The notes under the pieces are model-generated. The model saw only the letters and a program-made list of their open reading frames with translations. It was not told where the DNA came from and made no database searches. From positions 7,609,087 to 7,673,086 of the forward strand of contig NC_060236.1 of the NCBI RefSeq assembly GCF_021155775.2: a DNA stretch of 64,000 nucleotides. Direction: 5' to 3'. The DNA is from Neodiprion pinetum. Taxonomy: Eukaryota; Arthropoda; Insecta; Hymenoptera; Diprionidae. Positions 10,401 through 22,045 of the stretch are shown piece after piece. The position numbers and the translations under genes are program-made. Each line of letters starts with the position of its first letter. Position 1 is the first letter of the stretch.

Positions 10401-13081
10401 TACGCTTTCCGTGTTTTTCATGTTTTTTTATTTTCACACCCTTCCCACTGTTTCATCTCCTCCATCTCTCTGATTCCGTTCGCTTTCTTTCACACCCTAA
10501 CTCACCCTCGGGGTTCCTAATTGCCGTCAGGTTTTGTCTGATCTTTTTATAAATACCCACACGTACAGGGAAAAAAGATAAAACAAATTACAAATTAAAA
10601 AAAGATGGAGGAGAATTATTGTTCAAAGTGTGAAAATTCTTCAATTGCGAACCGTGAATACGGACGAAAAGAATTCAATTTCTTTTTTTTTTTTTTTTTC
10701 GTCGTCACAAAAATCGAACGGTTGTATACCTAATAAATACTGTTAATATTAGCAACGAATGGGGGCTCATTTAGTTTCCGAATAGATTTCCTCCGAATCG
10801 TTCAAATTGAAGATTTAATAACGTTACTGTGTTCTTTAACAACGAAGCATCGGTTTCTTAATTATTTCGTGGAACTATTTCGTACACAATGTTTTGTCGA
10901 TTACCTGGGAGAAGAATTTTATTTATTCTTTTTTTGCAAGATTAATTAATTAGCAAATATCATCAGCTGTAATTAATGAAATACTCGACGAACGGTAAAC
11001 CGTTCGTTATGTTTTCAACACTGAAATAACTCGACGGAATTATATAATTTCTCTGAAATTTAATAATGTAATAATTGGGATAAGCTTTTCCAGATGAAAT
11101 TCCAAGGGCTGGTTCTAAATTCTCGACGAATTTTGTCGGCACCATACGCTCGATGAATCCCAATCTATACCGGGCACCTCTTTCGTAGTTCTCGTTCCGT
11201 CACGCATTAACTTATTTCACTCCGATCAAAAACCGATCCAACCCCCGCTAAACCTTTCGCAACCTACATCATACATTTTCCGTTACACCAAACACCGCAT
11301 TATTACGAGACCGGCAATTATTACGTGTAAATATCCAGAGAGGGGTAAAAATTTCAGGGGTTGGCGGAGCAATCTTCCTCAACCTTCTAATTCCTCTCAT
11401 TTGCGAAAAAAAATAAAGATCATTACATTATGTACCAAGGGAATAAAGTCGACTTTTACACGTAGGACTTTATTTCCGACCCAACTCTGGCCGCGATATT
11501 TATTTGAAAATTGGTACTTTTAAATTCGGCTGAAATTTCCCGCAAATTGCGTTTCAGGAAAAAATATTCAACTTTCGTCACGCTTTCGAGGTGAAAAAAG
11601 TTAACTTTACGGTTTAGTCGGGTTTTTATAAAAAAAACATTCTCTAGAGGATCGTCTCGTTATTCCGTACGAAAAGTGGAACTGTATTCCCATTCGTAGG
11701 TATGAAAATGGTAAGACCATCATTTGCTCCGCAAAACATAAACAATATAATCCCGACTCTAATTCATTTCCGTCGCTACATTTATTATTCCGTCGGAAAT
11801 TAACAAGTTGACACTAACGCCCGCCTCGACCCTGGAAGCAATTCGCGAGCAACCCGTTTTATAAATCATGGTCTATCACTGCTTGACCCTCGGCCAAAGG
11901 GTTGCAGGCAGCCTGTAGATAAGGTAGTTTCTCGTAGATATAGAGTATAGGTGTAAGAGAGACGCCGTTGAGCTTCCGCGAGCTTTTCCTCCTCCACGTA
12001 TTCAACCGAAGCGTTGATTTTTCCCATTCCTCAACGATTAACGATTAACGATATATCCTCCCTGCGTTGAGACGTCCCGACGCTTTTTATCCCCCCATTT
12101 TCCACGGGGTCATTTAGCGATCCCCGTTTTATGGGGGCTACCCGCCCGGATGACGACCGTCAAATTTATCGGAAACATTATCAGAACCACAGCCTCGAAG
12201 GAACGACTTTCCGGCCACATCCAGGACGAACCTGATTCCAGTTCCAAGTTTCGAAAAACCCTATGAAGCGGACCGAAATTCGGTTGTAACGAGTCCAAGG
12301 GCGAATATCATTTGTCGCTACCGCGAAATTGGTTGGTTGTAATCGTCGGGCGGAGGGCGGAAGGGTTAAATGAAGTAAAACGGTCGCATAGGAGGAATTA
12401 AACATGGCGTTAACATCCGAGTAAAAATCAATTTTAATTACTTTTTTCCCCGTTGCTTTAACCGTCCGTGTTACGAACTCCGACGGTTCTTTTCCCATCG
12501 TATAGTCCGAGGGCGTGAATGATAATCAACCTCTCGCGCAAAGCTCCCTAAATTTTCCTCAATTCTCCAAAGGGCCGAGGTGGTTGAAAGCCGTGAGCGA
12601 ACGAACGCGCTTCGAGTGCGACGAAGGAACGACAAAATTACGGTACGTGTGCATAGTTGTAGCGACAAAAGAGCGAGGGTGGGACTGACCGAATGACGGA
12701 TTATAGACAAAGCGTTTGTTACACCCCGTTTACATAACCTATACCGTCGAGGGAAGCTAGTCGTTGAAACCCGTCCGTCTAACTTCTCACGCCACGCTGT
12801 TAGAGTGAGAAAACTGTGTCTTCCACTGTTCGGAGATAAAGGCGGTCATGGACGTGCCATTTGCTGAAAGGAATCGAAATAGAAGAAAAATGCGAAGGGA
12901 AATAAAAAACGTCTCTCTCCTTCTCTCTCTCCCTCTCTATCGCGGCGAAGGTCTTTTCGCTTTTCTAATCGTGGCGCGCCCGAACGAACGAAAGATGGTA
13001 GAAAAAGCTCACATAAAGACTGAGATATAGGTGTTCGTTTTCTGGCTTTTTTTATGGCAAAATTTCCGTTTTTATACACCG

Positions 13082-13084
<3 letters not shown>
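7492..13084. other. unassigned 5.6-kb region
   Basis: No dispersed repeat, microsatellite above 20 bp or convincing exon was seen. Small local palindromes occur at 9096-9117 (ATTCCATA stem) and 11439-11477 (GGGAATAAAGTC with its near complement). A T-run lies at about 10682-10699 and a short ATTAACG tandem at about 12037-12052. Overlapping antisense frames at 12110-12710 have no recognisable domain. Confidence 0.4.

Positions 13085-13145
<61 letters not shown>
13085..13145 (+). repeat. (AG)n microsatellite
   Basis: Sixty-one bases of uninterrupted AG. The minus-strand Ser/Leu-repeat frame across it is a product of the repeat. Confidence 0.97.
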
Positions 13146-13148
<3 letters not shown>

Positions 13149-13708
13149 AGAGGGTGTATATACGCGTGTATAGAGAGAGAAAGAGGCAGGTTTAATACGG
13201 TCGTTAGCTTTGACAAATAGGATTTCGGTTAGGACAGACCGACGTTCTATCGCCTGCCGCACGCGTTCTGATTTCCTGATTTCATTAGCCCTCGGCTCAC
13301 GCCATTCTCAGCGATTACACGTGACTCATACACCTACCTATAATCGTCGTACTGCAACCTCGGTAAAGTTCGACGATTAACAATTAATTCCGGGCACCTG
13401 CGGCATCGAATAGCGCCGTTCCACTTCCGCGGGTGACTTACGCGGTGTTAAAAATCCGCACGATGAAAGGGTCGTTAAACGGGGGTTGGGAGTTGAAAAA
13501 AGAAGTTTAAACTCGTACAAAGAAAGTTGAATCGCTCACCGAGCAGGCAAGGTATACTTCGCTAATCGCACTGTACTTCAATGTTATTTCCCCCAAAGAG
13601 CTTCGATTTTTCAACTCATCGCTGCCCCCCATTGTTCTCGACATTTACAACCACCCACATCCATCCGTGAGACGTGCGCATATACATATATATATATATA
13701 AATATCTC
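13146..13708. other. unassigned region ending in a TA run
   Basis: No gene recognised. A short (TA)n run (about 13681-13700) abuts the family A copy 2 insertion. Confidence 0.4.
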
Positions 13709-14533
13709 TAAGATGGCCCTTAATATTGGTACAAACATTTTTTTCCTCTCACCCCTTAAGTTAACTCGGAATACTAAAAAATGATATATAAAAGTGTATT
13801 CCGCTCTTGATTTTGATATTAACCCGTGCCCCATAGGCCCTTTAAAGGAGTTGAAATCGATTTTTTTTTTATCAATTTTTTGATCAATTTGTATATAAAC
13901 AATGAAATAACGTTGTGCGGCAAGTTAAACTAATCTAAAAGTAATTTTACCGCATTCCGCACATTTATCTCAATTTCTTAACATGATACGGACATTAGAG
14001 CAACGTGAAGATGAAAAGCTGAATTTTCGATATGTTATTAATCGCTGATAAATACGTATGAAATAATCGTTTTTAATTAGATAAAATGACAGATTATTTG
14101 ATTTGAATTTAAGCGGCAGAAATAAGGAATGTTTTAAGGAAAATTTTTAATGTGTAAAAAGGTGAAACTTGTACAAAAATGAGCTGGAAACATCTTCGGA
14201 CATAATTATTGCCAGTCCAGCGTTGTGGTTTTTTGATCCGATTATTTTTCGATTTTCTCGCATCTATTCCACGTGAAAAAAGTAATGCTGTCAAAATACG
14301 GATAACGGCATGGATGTTCGTAGGAAAAACTACGTAAAACTAATTTATATCAAATCTTTTACCTCGATCATCACTCCTATTCTATTTTAACTCCCTTTAG
14401 GGCCTTTGGGGCACGGGTTAATATTAAACTTAAGAGCGGATTTAGCGTTTAAAAATCATTTTTTAGTATTTCGAGTCAATTTAAGGGGTGAGAGAATAAA
14501 CAATTTTTTTTACCAATACTAAGGGCCGCCCTA
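13709..14533 (+). mobile_element. family A element, copy 2
   Basis: An 825-bp copy in the same orientation as 3506-4312. The interior (about 13840-14400) is nearly identical to copy 1 by eye. The left end starts TAAGATGGCCCTTAATATTG and the right, read in reverse, starts TAGGGCGGCCCTTAGTATTG. It keeps a stretch of the right TIR, including TTTCGAGTCAATTTAAGG at about 14469, that copy 1 has lost. No 8-bp duplication is recognisable; the flanks are AATATCTC and ATATATGC. The left flank is a TA-rich microsatellite that may have mutated or slipped since insertion. Confidence 0.8.
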
Positions 14534-14894
14534 ATATATGCATATTCACGCGCGTTGTTCAATCTTCGGGAACATTTACCAAGGCATCTCGTAGAGAGGG
14601 TGAGATGGTTCGACCTGCATCGACAGCCAGATTTTTTTCCCCCTCTTTAGTTTCTCAACGCAAGTCGACTTCCTCGTCTTATTCTCTCACCGAATGAACG
14701 AACCAGCACCCAAGAGCTGAGACATTCTTCTGATATAATATCGAACGTCCTTCGGTTCGGAGCCAGGATTTCAGCCGGCTTGGACGATATAATCTGGAAC
14801 CGCGACAGGCTTAACCTTCCTCCCTCCGCCCCCGCGGCCATCTTGGAAGTTCGTAAATTTCCCCATTCCCCGATCGGGGAGGACCCTTCACTCA

Positions 14895-14898
<4 letters not shown>
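14534..14898. other. unassigned region
   Basis: No feature recognised except increasing GC content towards the CT tract. Confidence 0.4.

Positions 14899-14931
<33 letters not shown>
14899..14931 (+). repeat. (CT)n microsatellite
   Basis: About 16 CT units, followed by imperfect CT-rich DNA to about 14945. Confidence 0.95.
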
Positions 14932-14933
<2 letters not shown>

Positions 14934-15189
14934 TCTCTCTTTCACTTCTCACCCGGCGTCTCTCCGTCGGTTCTATAAAATTCAGTGCATCTATAGTGAA
15001 AGGGGGTGTTGCGGTGGTCGGAGAGTGAGGGATGTGCCGCGTTCACCCGACCACTCGAATATGATAAATTGACGCACGATCCACGCGGACGAGTCAATTT
15101 AAGTTTTCTTCTGCGTATACGTATATGTATACGCGGCCTCGAAGAGGAAAATTCTCCCTTTTCTTCGCCGGAACGCACGCCCAACTTAC

Positions 15190-15301
15190 CAATTTTTCGC
15201 CTCTCGGGCCACACCACCGTCTTACGTACTTTCACACGATCCGTACGTAGAACGTTTACCGAAAGCATACTCGCAGCCCGGTCTGACTCCTGCCCACTCA
15301 T
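15190..15301 (-). CDS. candidate first coding exon, product unknown
   Basis: On the minus strand an ATG at 15301-15299 opens 37 codons plus one base, ending at 15190 in front of a consensus donor, G then GTAAGTTGGG. The peptide begins MSGQESDRAASML and ends WPERRKI. A (CT)n tract lies about 260 bp downstream in this orientation. No domain is recognisable and no partner exon was identified. The opposite strand is also open here, which is common in GC-rich DNA. A chance match of a short ORF and a donor cannot be excluded. Confidence 0.2.
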
Positions 15302-15665
15302 CCTACCAATTTGAATCACCTGTCGACGCCGAATTGAGAAATGACGAGACCCCGATCGAACGCCGCTTCATCCCCTAAACAACGACGGACTATTTTCACC
15401 CTGCTTGTTACCCGGTCTCGTTCTTCCGTCCGACACTTCAACGCGATCAGCCCTATCGATAGTTCCGGTTCGGAAAACCGCTCGTGTGAAAACGATCGAA
15501 AGTTCCGTCAAGGAAGAATCGTGATTTCTCACCACAGAAGTAATACTGTGGAAAAAAGCATCCTCCAAAAATGGCACCGTAATACGGTCATCGAATCGAG
15601 GCGAGAGGTCGCAATTTTTAAAGTCATTGTTAACTACGTACAAAACAGTCCTGTAGAGTTACCCG
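15302..15665. other. unassigned region
   Basis: Open on both strands over about 100 codons (15341-15676 plus, 15368-15643 minus). No motif, start context or splice sites point to either strand. Confidence 0.35.
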
Positions 15666-15870
15666 ATATCACGTGAAGTCACTTGAAATCACTTCGAGTC
15701 GCTACGGTCAATTAAAGTCGCTTGGAATCGCGTGAAATAATGAAATAACGAAGTCACAAAGTCACGTAAAATCGCGTTACATAGCAAAGAGTCACCCAAA
15801 AGCTCACCAGAGCAAACGTGAAATCGGTTGAAGTAACGAAATGATCATTCGGAGTCTCGAAGTCGGTTGT
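15666..15870 (+). repeat. degenerate ~10-bp tandem array (GAAATC type)
   Basis: Successive near-10-base units such as ACTTGAAATC, ACTTCGAGTC, AAAGTCGCTT and GGAATCGCGT show a clear period of about 10 bp with heavy divergence. The array fades past 15830. It resembles arrays at 27981-28135 and, on the other strand, 37774-38225. Confidence 0.65.
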
Positions 15871-18800
15871 GCACCAAAATTCGGGATCGTTTAACCCCCG
15901 TAGCCGAGGGTTGATCAACCCTAGAGTCACGTTTCAGAGACGTCTCCGAAACGTTGAAACCACGTCGTGATTCGACTACGGTGGACAGATTCCTGGAAAA
16001 ATATTTACTCCGAAAATGGACGAACCTGAAAACCCAGAGGATGCCATGGCAGAAAATGGCCTTGTAAGCCGGGGCAGAGAATCGCTATTCATTCGTGCAT
16101 GGGCGAGCTTTTTACCACAGAGAAAGGAGGCTGACCGGGTCAACTAGAAACGGCACGGAGTTGCGGGTGCCGAGTCGACTCGAGTCGAGACCTAAATCGT
16201 CGGCGGGGGCGTAAGAACAAACTGAACTTTGGCTAAGGGTCGCTCCGATGCTCAATTGTTCTCGCGTTAGCGCCGGCTCCGCCCTTTTTACCACTATACC
16301 TTGAAACGCCCATCGCCACCACTATTTCCACGAGGAACTACCGGGGGAAACAGCCCCCCGCAATCCTATTTCAAAAGGGGATAAATCAGAGCGTGTTAGC
16401 TGGCTAACTAGCCGGGATTTTCTCCCATCGCGCAGCTGCGCGCAGCTTCATCTCTATTGTAATGAGAAAATCAGATCCAGCGGGTGTAATTTTTACCCTC
16501 GTTGATTTACCGGCTGCGAGTCGTTTGTAGATGAAAAAAAAAAAAAAAAAGAAACCACGGTGGATTGGTGACTTGTTCTTACTATCTTGCGATAATCGTT
16601 TACATCCTCATTTCCGTATCCAATTAAATATGTAAATGGTTTACAACTTTCGCTAGTTATTTCAAACATTGCTTCAACTTTTTTTGTTTCAAGATAAAAA
16701 GAAACTGCTAACCGAATAGCCCAAAAATCATTTTTTCATCGTGTCCCGTACTTATTTTTCTAACAGACTTCAATTATTTATTCAAATCGTTTCATGCAAA
16801 TGTTTATTACATCGTGGTTTATTACTTTGAAAATACCGTCATTCGTTGTAGACGTTCCTAACTTGAAGTTAAAATAAAGGAATCGTGATAAAATTCTACT
16901 TCTAATTGAATTGTGTCTTAAAAAAACCAATCATTTTCTCACATTTTACAAACAGTTATACCATATTCTCGAGTCTCATTATTTGTTTAGACTCACACTA
17001 GTTTTTGTTAGTTGGTACTACTGTTACCGATGCTTTAAAGAAAGATGTAAACGCAAATAATTTTCTACCAATTTTTCAGTTATTACATTTTTGAAAATCA
17101 TTCCTTCACCTGACATTGACAGAATGTAATTATACATGCGTAAAGAAAATATTATTTTATTTTACATGTTTTTCGGACATCAATGTTTCATCACCAAAAA
17201 CTGTAAAAAGTGAGATTAATCACGCTACTGTTTTATAAGTTTGTTTGATATTGTCATTCCCTCGGTGAGATGACCTCAATTTAATTTTTAATGAGAAAAT
17301 GATGATGCAATAGGGAATGATTGTCATTCTTATGCTAATTGATACAAAACTTAAAAATATGTAGACAGTTTTGTTCGCAACTTATTACCACGTGTTTCCT
17401 TCCTGTTTTAGGTTTTTGAAAATAGAACCCCAACAAATCTAAAACAGATTAGATGCAAATATTTCACACATAGCGAAAACCAAGTCTGAAAAGAATTTAC
17501 AATGAAAAGCTCACTTGGTCAACAACTTTTTCAATTCAAGTCCTTTCGATCGTATCGTATGTATTAGTCAAATGTCGAGGTGAAATTCATTTTTCTCGCG
17601 CATTTCGCAAAACATCGTTCCTCTGTTTCTAACGCTTTTAAAGTAAGAAAATGAGTTGCGGAATGAATTTCCACGACGACAAACGATCGATCGATCAATC
17701 GCTCAAAATCTAACGCGGAGGAAGTTCAACCCCCGACGGTAGATAAAGTTCAGCTTTCATTTACCGTCCCGAAACAAGATCGCAGATTGTGGCGACAAGA
17801 AACCTCCTCGCGGGTGATCTAATTCTTATTTTCCAATAGATCTTTGGATTAAAAAATCGCCCTGATACGCCCGACAAAACCCGCAAAGGTCTTCGATTTT
17901 ACTCGTCACGACTTTGGCCTGCAAGCTTTCATCGAACTTTTCGTGGAAACGTAATATAAAAAGGTCGACGATTGTGCGATGGTGAAAAAGATGGACACGG
18001 CTAAAGGAGTGGAAAAAATTGGAGACATGAAAGGTGAGAGCGATCCTGCTATTCCAGGGCTTGACTGGTAAAAGTGGACGCTGTTACTATCCCATTCCCA
18101 GTAGAACTGCAGACTTCCATTAAATATAAAATAATCACAGCTAGACTGGATCCCCTGGTTTCTACGAACACTTTGGAATAAAAATACGTACCTGGAATCC
18201 TGAACTATTCTCAGGAGAAACTACACCTTCCGAGTTGAAATTTAACGCCTACTTTAAACCCTGCGTAGAATCTGGTTTGAAGGTAGTAAAGTAGCTTCCG
18301 TTTCAACGCAGTACCAGAAACTACTTTGACGCTAAAAATGTCCGAAATTTTCTGATTTGCCAAGTTTAGGCTCACAGTAGGGTCTGTTTAGAACCTTCTT
18401 TAACCCTCCAGAGGTAGTACAGTTCGATGTATCAATAAATTTTTCAATTTTGTATTGACATCAACTCGAACTTCCTCTCGTTAAAAGTGTTTTTCTATTC
18501 GTAAGAACGTTGAGTAAATACAATTCATATACAATACTTGATTTTCAAATGTTATTGAAACTTGTCAAAATTATGTTAAAATAACGCTTCGATTATTCAT
18601 TGTGAACACTCGAATGTCACTGTAATAATATATTTGTAGAAGAGGAGTCACGGGTCAGGTGAAGGATCGTAAAAATACTAAGAGCGTAAAAGTAGGTTTT
18701 GGTACTTTTATTTTTGCGAGTTGAAGGTTCAACGTAGGGTTTGTTTTTGAATTTTCAGGGGTCAGAGGATCAACGTAGGATTCCTAGTTCCAGTTTCGTT

Positions 18801-21800
18801 CAAAGTAGGTTTACACGAACGTAGGCGGTAAATTTGTACTCGGGTTTTCAACGGTAGGTACCTACATCGATTCTCCGGATCCATTATAGACCACCCGAGT
18901 GTTTTGCGTGGATAGAGGATTGCTTTGGGAAGCAGGGTAATCCCAGAAGCGGGCTCATCACCGGCTTCAAAATCACTTTGTCGTATCAATTTATCGTCGA
19001 CGTGAAATTCCCCGTTTGCCATTGCATCCGCGCAATTAGCGGCAGCTAGGCATCGGTACGAATGTCGACCCCGCTAATGTGTGCGTTCGATGCATAACAA
19101 GGCCGTGATGTAGAATAATTGACTAAAATCCGAAGCAGGATGAAAGCGTGGGTCATACACTGCATCTACATCCGCTCTGCGGGGAATTAAATCTACACGT
19201 CCCAGTCCTCGAGTCTATGTAGTAGTCGGAGATAAATACTCTCTGCACGGATCCGCTCTTACCGTATCCGGCGTGTTCATATCTGGATGCTCGTTTAAAC
19301 GCCCGGGACACTTCGTGCTGGTCGAAACATAAAATCGGAATTGCACGAGTCTCCCGATGGCCTCTGCATTAACCTCTATCAGTCCGAATTAACCCCCGCG
19401 GAAAAGCGGAAAAGCATCTCGCAACACGTCCGATTTTCACAGTCTACGTGGAAATTTTGGGTAATACTTGTTCAGCCGGTGCTTTTATTTTCCAACATTG
19501 CGACGGTCTGTTCGTCGCGCTGCTGGTGAAAAACGAATATGTCGAGCAAAAAATTGAATGGCCAATACGGGAACTCACGGTGTAGGATGAAATTCGTCGT
19601 GTCACCGGCGTACTCGGGTAGCACATCCGAGATTATTCGTATGCTAATACAGAACCGTGTTAAATAAACAAAATGAATAATATGAATAACTGAGTAAAAA
19701 AGGACGCGTCGAATCGACCGGAACTACCGAATGTCGACCCTGTGCAAGCGTTTTACGCCTCGCTTGGTCATATTTCACTTTTAATCGTGTGTTTCACGTT
19801 TAATATGCACGACTGTGCAAAAAACAGGTGGAACCGTTTACTAAGTTTGAATCGAATCCGAGAAAATTCCATCTTTTATACCGAATTCATTCCGTTCGAA
19901 CGATTATCGTTGATTTCATTTCAAGTCTTCTTCGTACGCATCGAAATCATTTTGAGTGTACTTCATCTTCAAGATACTCCGTGTCTAAGCTTTTTACCCT
20001 GCATATGAACAAAAACAATCGATTTTATCGAAACTTAATTTGCAACCTGAAATCAAACTTTTATCGCAGTTTGTTAGATTCTAATCATTCCAAAGGTGAC
20101 CGTTTGCATCTTCGCGGTTCTTCTCTTTTTGAGTGCAGATTCATATCATGTTTCCACTATGAAGTCCGCGATACTTCCAAAGGTTTCGACGTCAAGTATC
20201 AGAACGACATAATTTCAGCAAAAAGGCTTTCTATAGACCTAAAGAATCATGAATTCGTAACGTTAGGTACAACGGATGGAACGGTAAACGAATTTTTTAG
20301 AATTAGCTGATGTCAAGGAGGATTTAAGTTATTCCGAGCATGGTCAAGGTTATTGAATTACACTCGTAACGATCAAAGGAACTGCAGAGTTTGAGCAAGA
20401 CAAGAAGCGAATGGAATTCAATACGAATTTCGAACACATGGCAAGAGTGAAAATAAAGTCAGGTTCCATTACACTCGAGTTTTTTCATCGTACGATTGGG
20501 ACGCGATCCACAGACTTATAAGGTAAGCGTACCAGTCATTGACACGTTTAGACCCAATTATCAAACCTTTTATTATAAAAAATTATAAATTGACGACACG
20601 AATTGTGAATTTCTCGATGACAAAAACCAATTGCTAGAGGGTTAGTCACCGCAAATTTATATTTTGGTAATTTTAGATCTAAGGATCAAACAGATACAGC
20701 CAAAGAAGGTCAATAACCGAGACGATCAAATTGGAGTTGGATGGTTGATTCGCGTATTGCGTTTGATTAAAATTTTTTACGTCAAAATTGGCAACTCCGT
20801 GCGTGGTTTGCGTAGTTTTTCACTGAGCGTCGGTGGTTTCACGGTACACAGTTGGAGGATCGAGGCCAGGTCATCAGCGTTAAGCTCTCGCGGAGGAAAT
20901 CTCTCGTGAGTACGAAGGATCAAAGCCTCGGGGCGATCCGAGTGAGACAGTTTCGTATCTGCAACGACTCGATTAATTTAATTCGAGCGTTTGAATCGTC
21001 CTTGACTCGTCCTTTGTCGGGGATTCGACGAGGCCTCCTTTCACCCGAGGATTACACCATCGACCTACCCGATAACACAGCGCCGCAATACCGAACCCAG
21101 CGAACGTGAACCCTTCAAGTTTCTTGGCGGGTCATCAAAAACTCTTTTCCTCCATTCAGGCCTCGGCTGTATCGACGCTCTCTGCCAACTTCGCTTAATC
21201 TCAACGGGGCCGAGCGACTGGCTGCGAAGCAGGCCGCTTCTTCCCTAATGAAAATAATCTTTGAGGCTCTTCCGATACCGCTGGATTGCAACCCGAACCC
21301 GCTTCCGAGAGAACCTGGGAATAATTTGACAAGACCAGGAATAGTCGTGGAAAAGTTCGATTAGTCGTAGGAAAAACACGCCTCTTCTCCATCGAGTGTT
21401 ATAAAAGAACACTGAAATTTGTGCAAAAATTCTATTCCGTTGTCGCATAAATTATCAGAAATATCGACGCATATTTCGAATAGCTCTTCATTAATATCAA
21501 TTATCAGTATTTTCATTACTTCTGGAAAAATCCAGAAATTCAATTTCGCCCGGTTGAATAATAATAATAGTAATAGTAATAATAATTGCAACAGGACATG
21601 CATTGTGCAACGTAAAAATGTAGCATTTCAGGGAAGTAGCGAGCAGTTGGAGTTGAACAAGCACTGTTCCGTTGCGTGCCCTCTATTTCGTTCATCTCGA
21701 CAATACGAGAGGTAGAAAAGAAGTAGGGAATTTCCTGGAGGAGCAGAGCAAAGGGAAATAAACAGCGAACGGTGTATATAAGTAGAGCGTATACATGCAG

Positions 21801-22020
21801 CAATGTTCTGTTGCGCAATTCAATGCATCCCGGAATTCTAGTCAGCTGTAGAAGAATAAAAGAGAAGAATAGCCTGCGTCAAGGGAAAAGATTAAGAATG
21901 AGGCTTCGTCGCGGTTTCTATTTATACATGTATGTACGTATGTATGAATGTATGAATTGCCATTCGTTTTCAGGGTTTACGTTGGTGTGGAGAATTGAAT
22001 TTCATTCTTTTTTTTTTTTA
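15871..22020. other. unassigned 6-kb region, partly very AT-rich
   Basis: From about 16580 to 17600 the DNA is distinctly AT-rich. It holds a weak foldback around 17232-17355 (GTCATTCCCT with AGGGAATGA). A small inverted repeat lies at 18249-18286 (CTACTTTAAACC with GGTTTGAAGGTAG). Between 18655 and 18860 the motif AACGTAGG recurs several times. A minus-strand ATG frame at 19022-18762 (86 codons, beginning MANGEFHVDDKL) looks protein-like but matches no family I know. A (TAA)-rich run is at about 21559-21590. Confidence 0.4.
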
Positions 22021-22045
22021 CTCTCTCTCTCTCTCTCTCTCTCTC
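22021..22045 (+). repeat. (CT)n microsatellite
   Basis: Twelve CT units preceded by a T-run. Confidence 0.95.

Noticed and set aside
12846..13262. 138-codon minus-strand frame with a long Ser/Leu repeat
   Set aside because: The repeat part is a direct translation of the (AG)n tract at 13085-13145; the rest has no domain or splice support.
14970..14990. TATAAAATTCAGTG as TATA box plus initiator
   Set aside because: The initiator-like TCAGT is only a few bases from TATAAAA, far closer than the ~30 bp needed.
19828..20520. 160-codon plus frame plus a downstream 50-codon frame ending near a GTAAGC site
   Set aside because: Starts at GTG, no recognisable domain, a frame change and stops between the two parts; I could not distinguish a decayed gene from chance.
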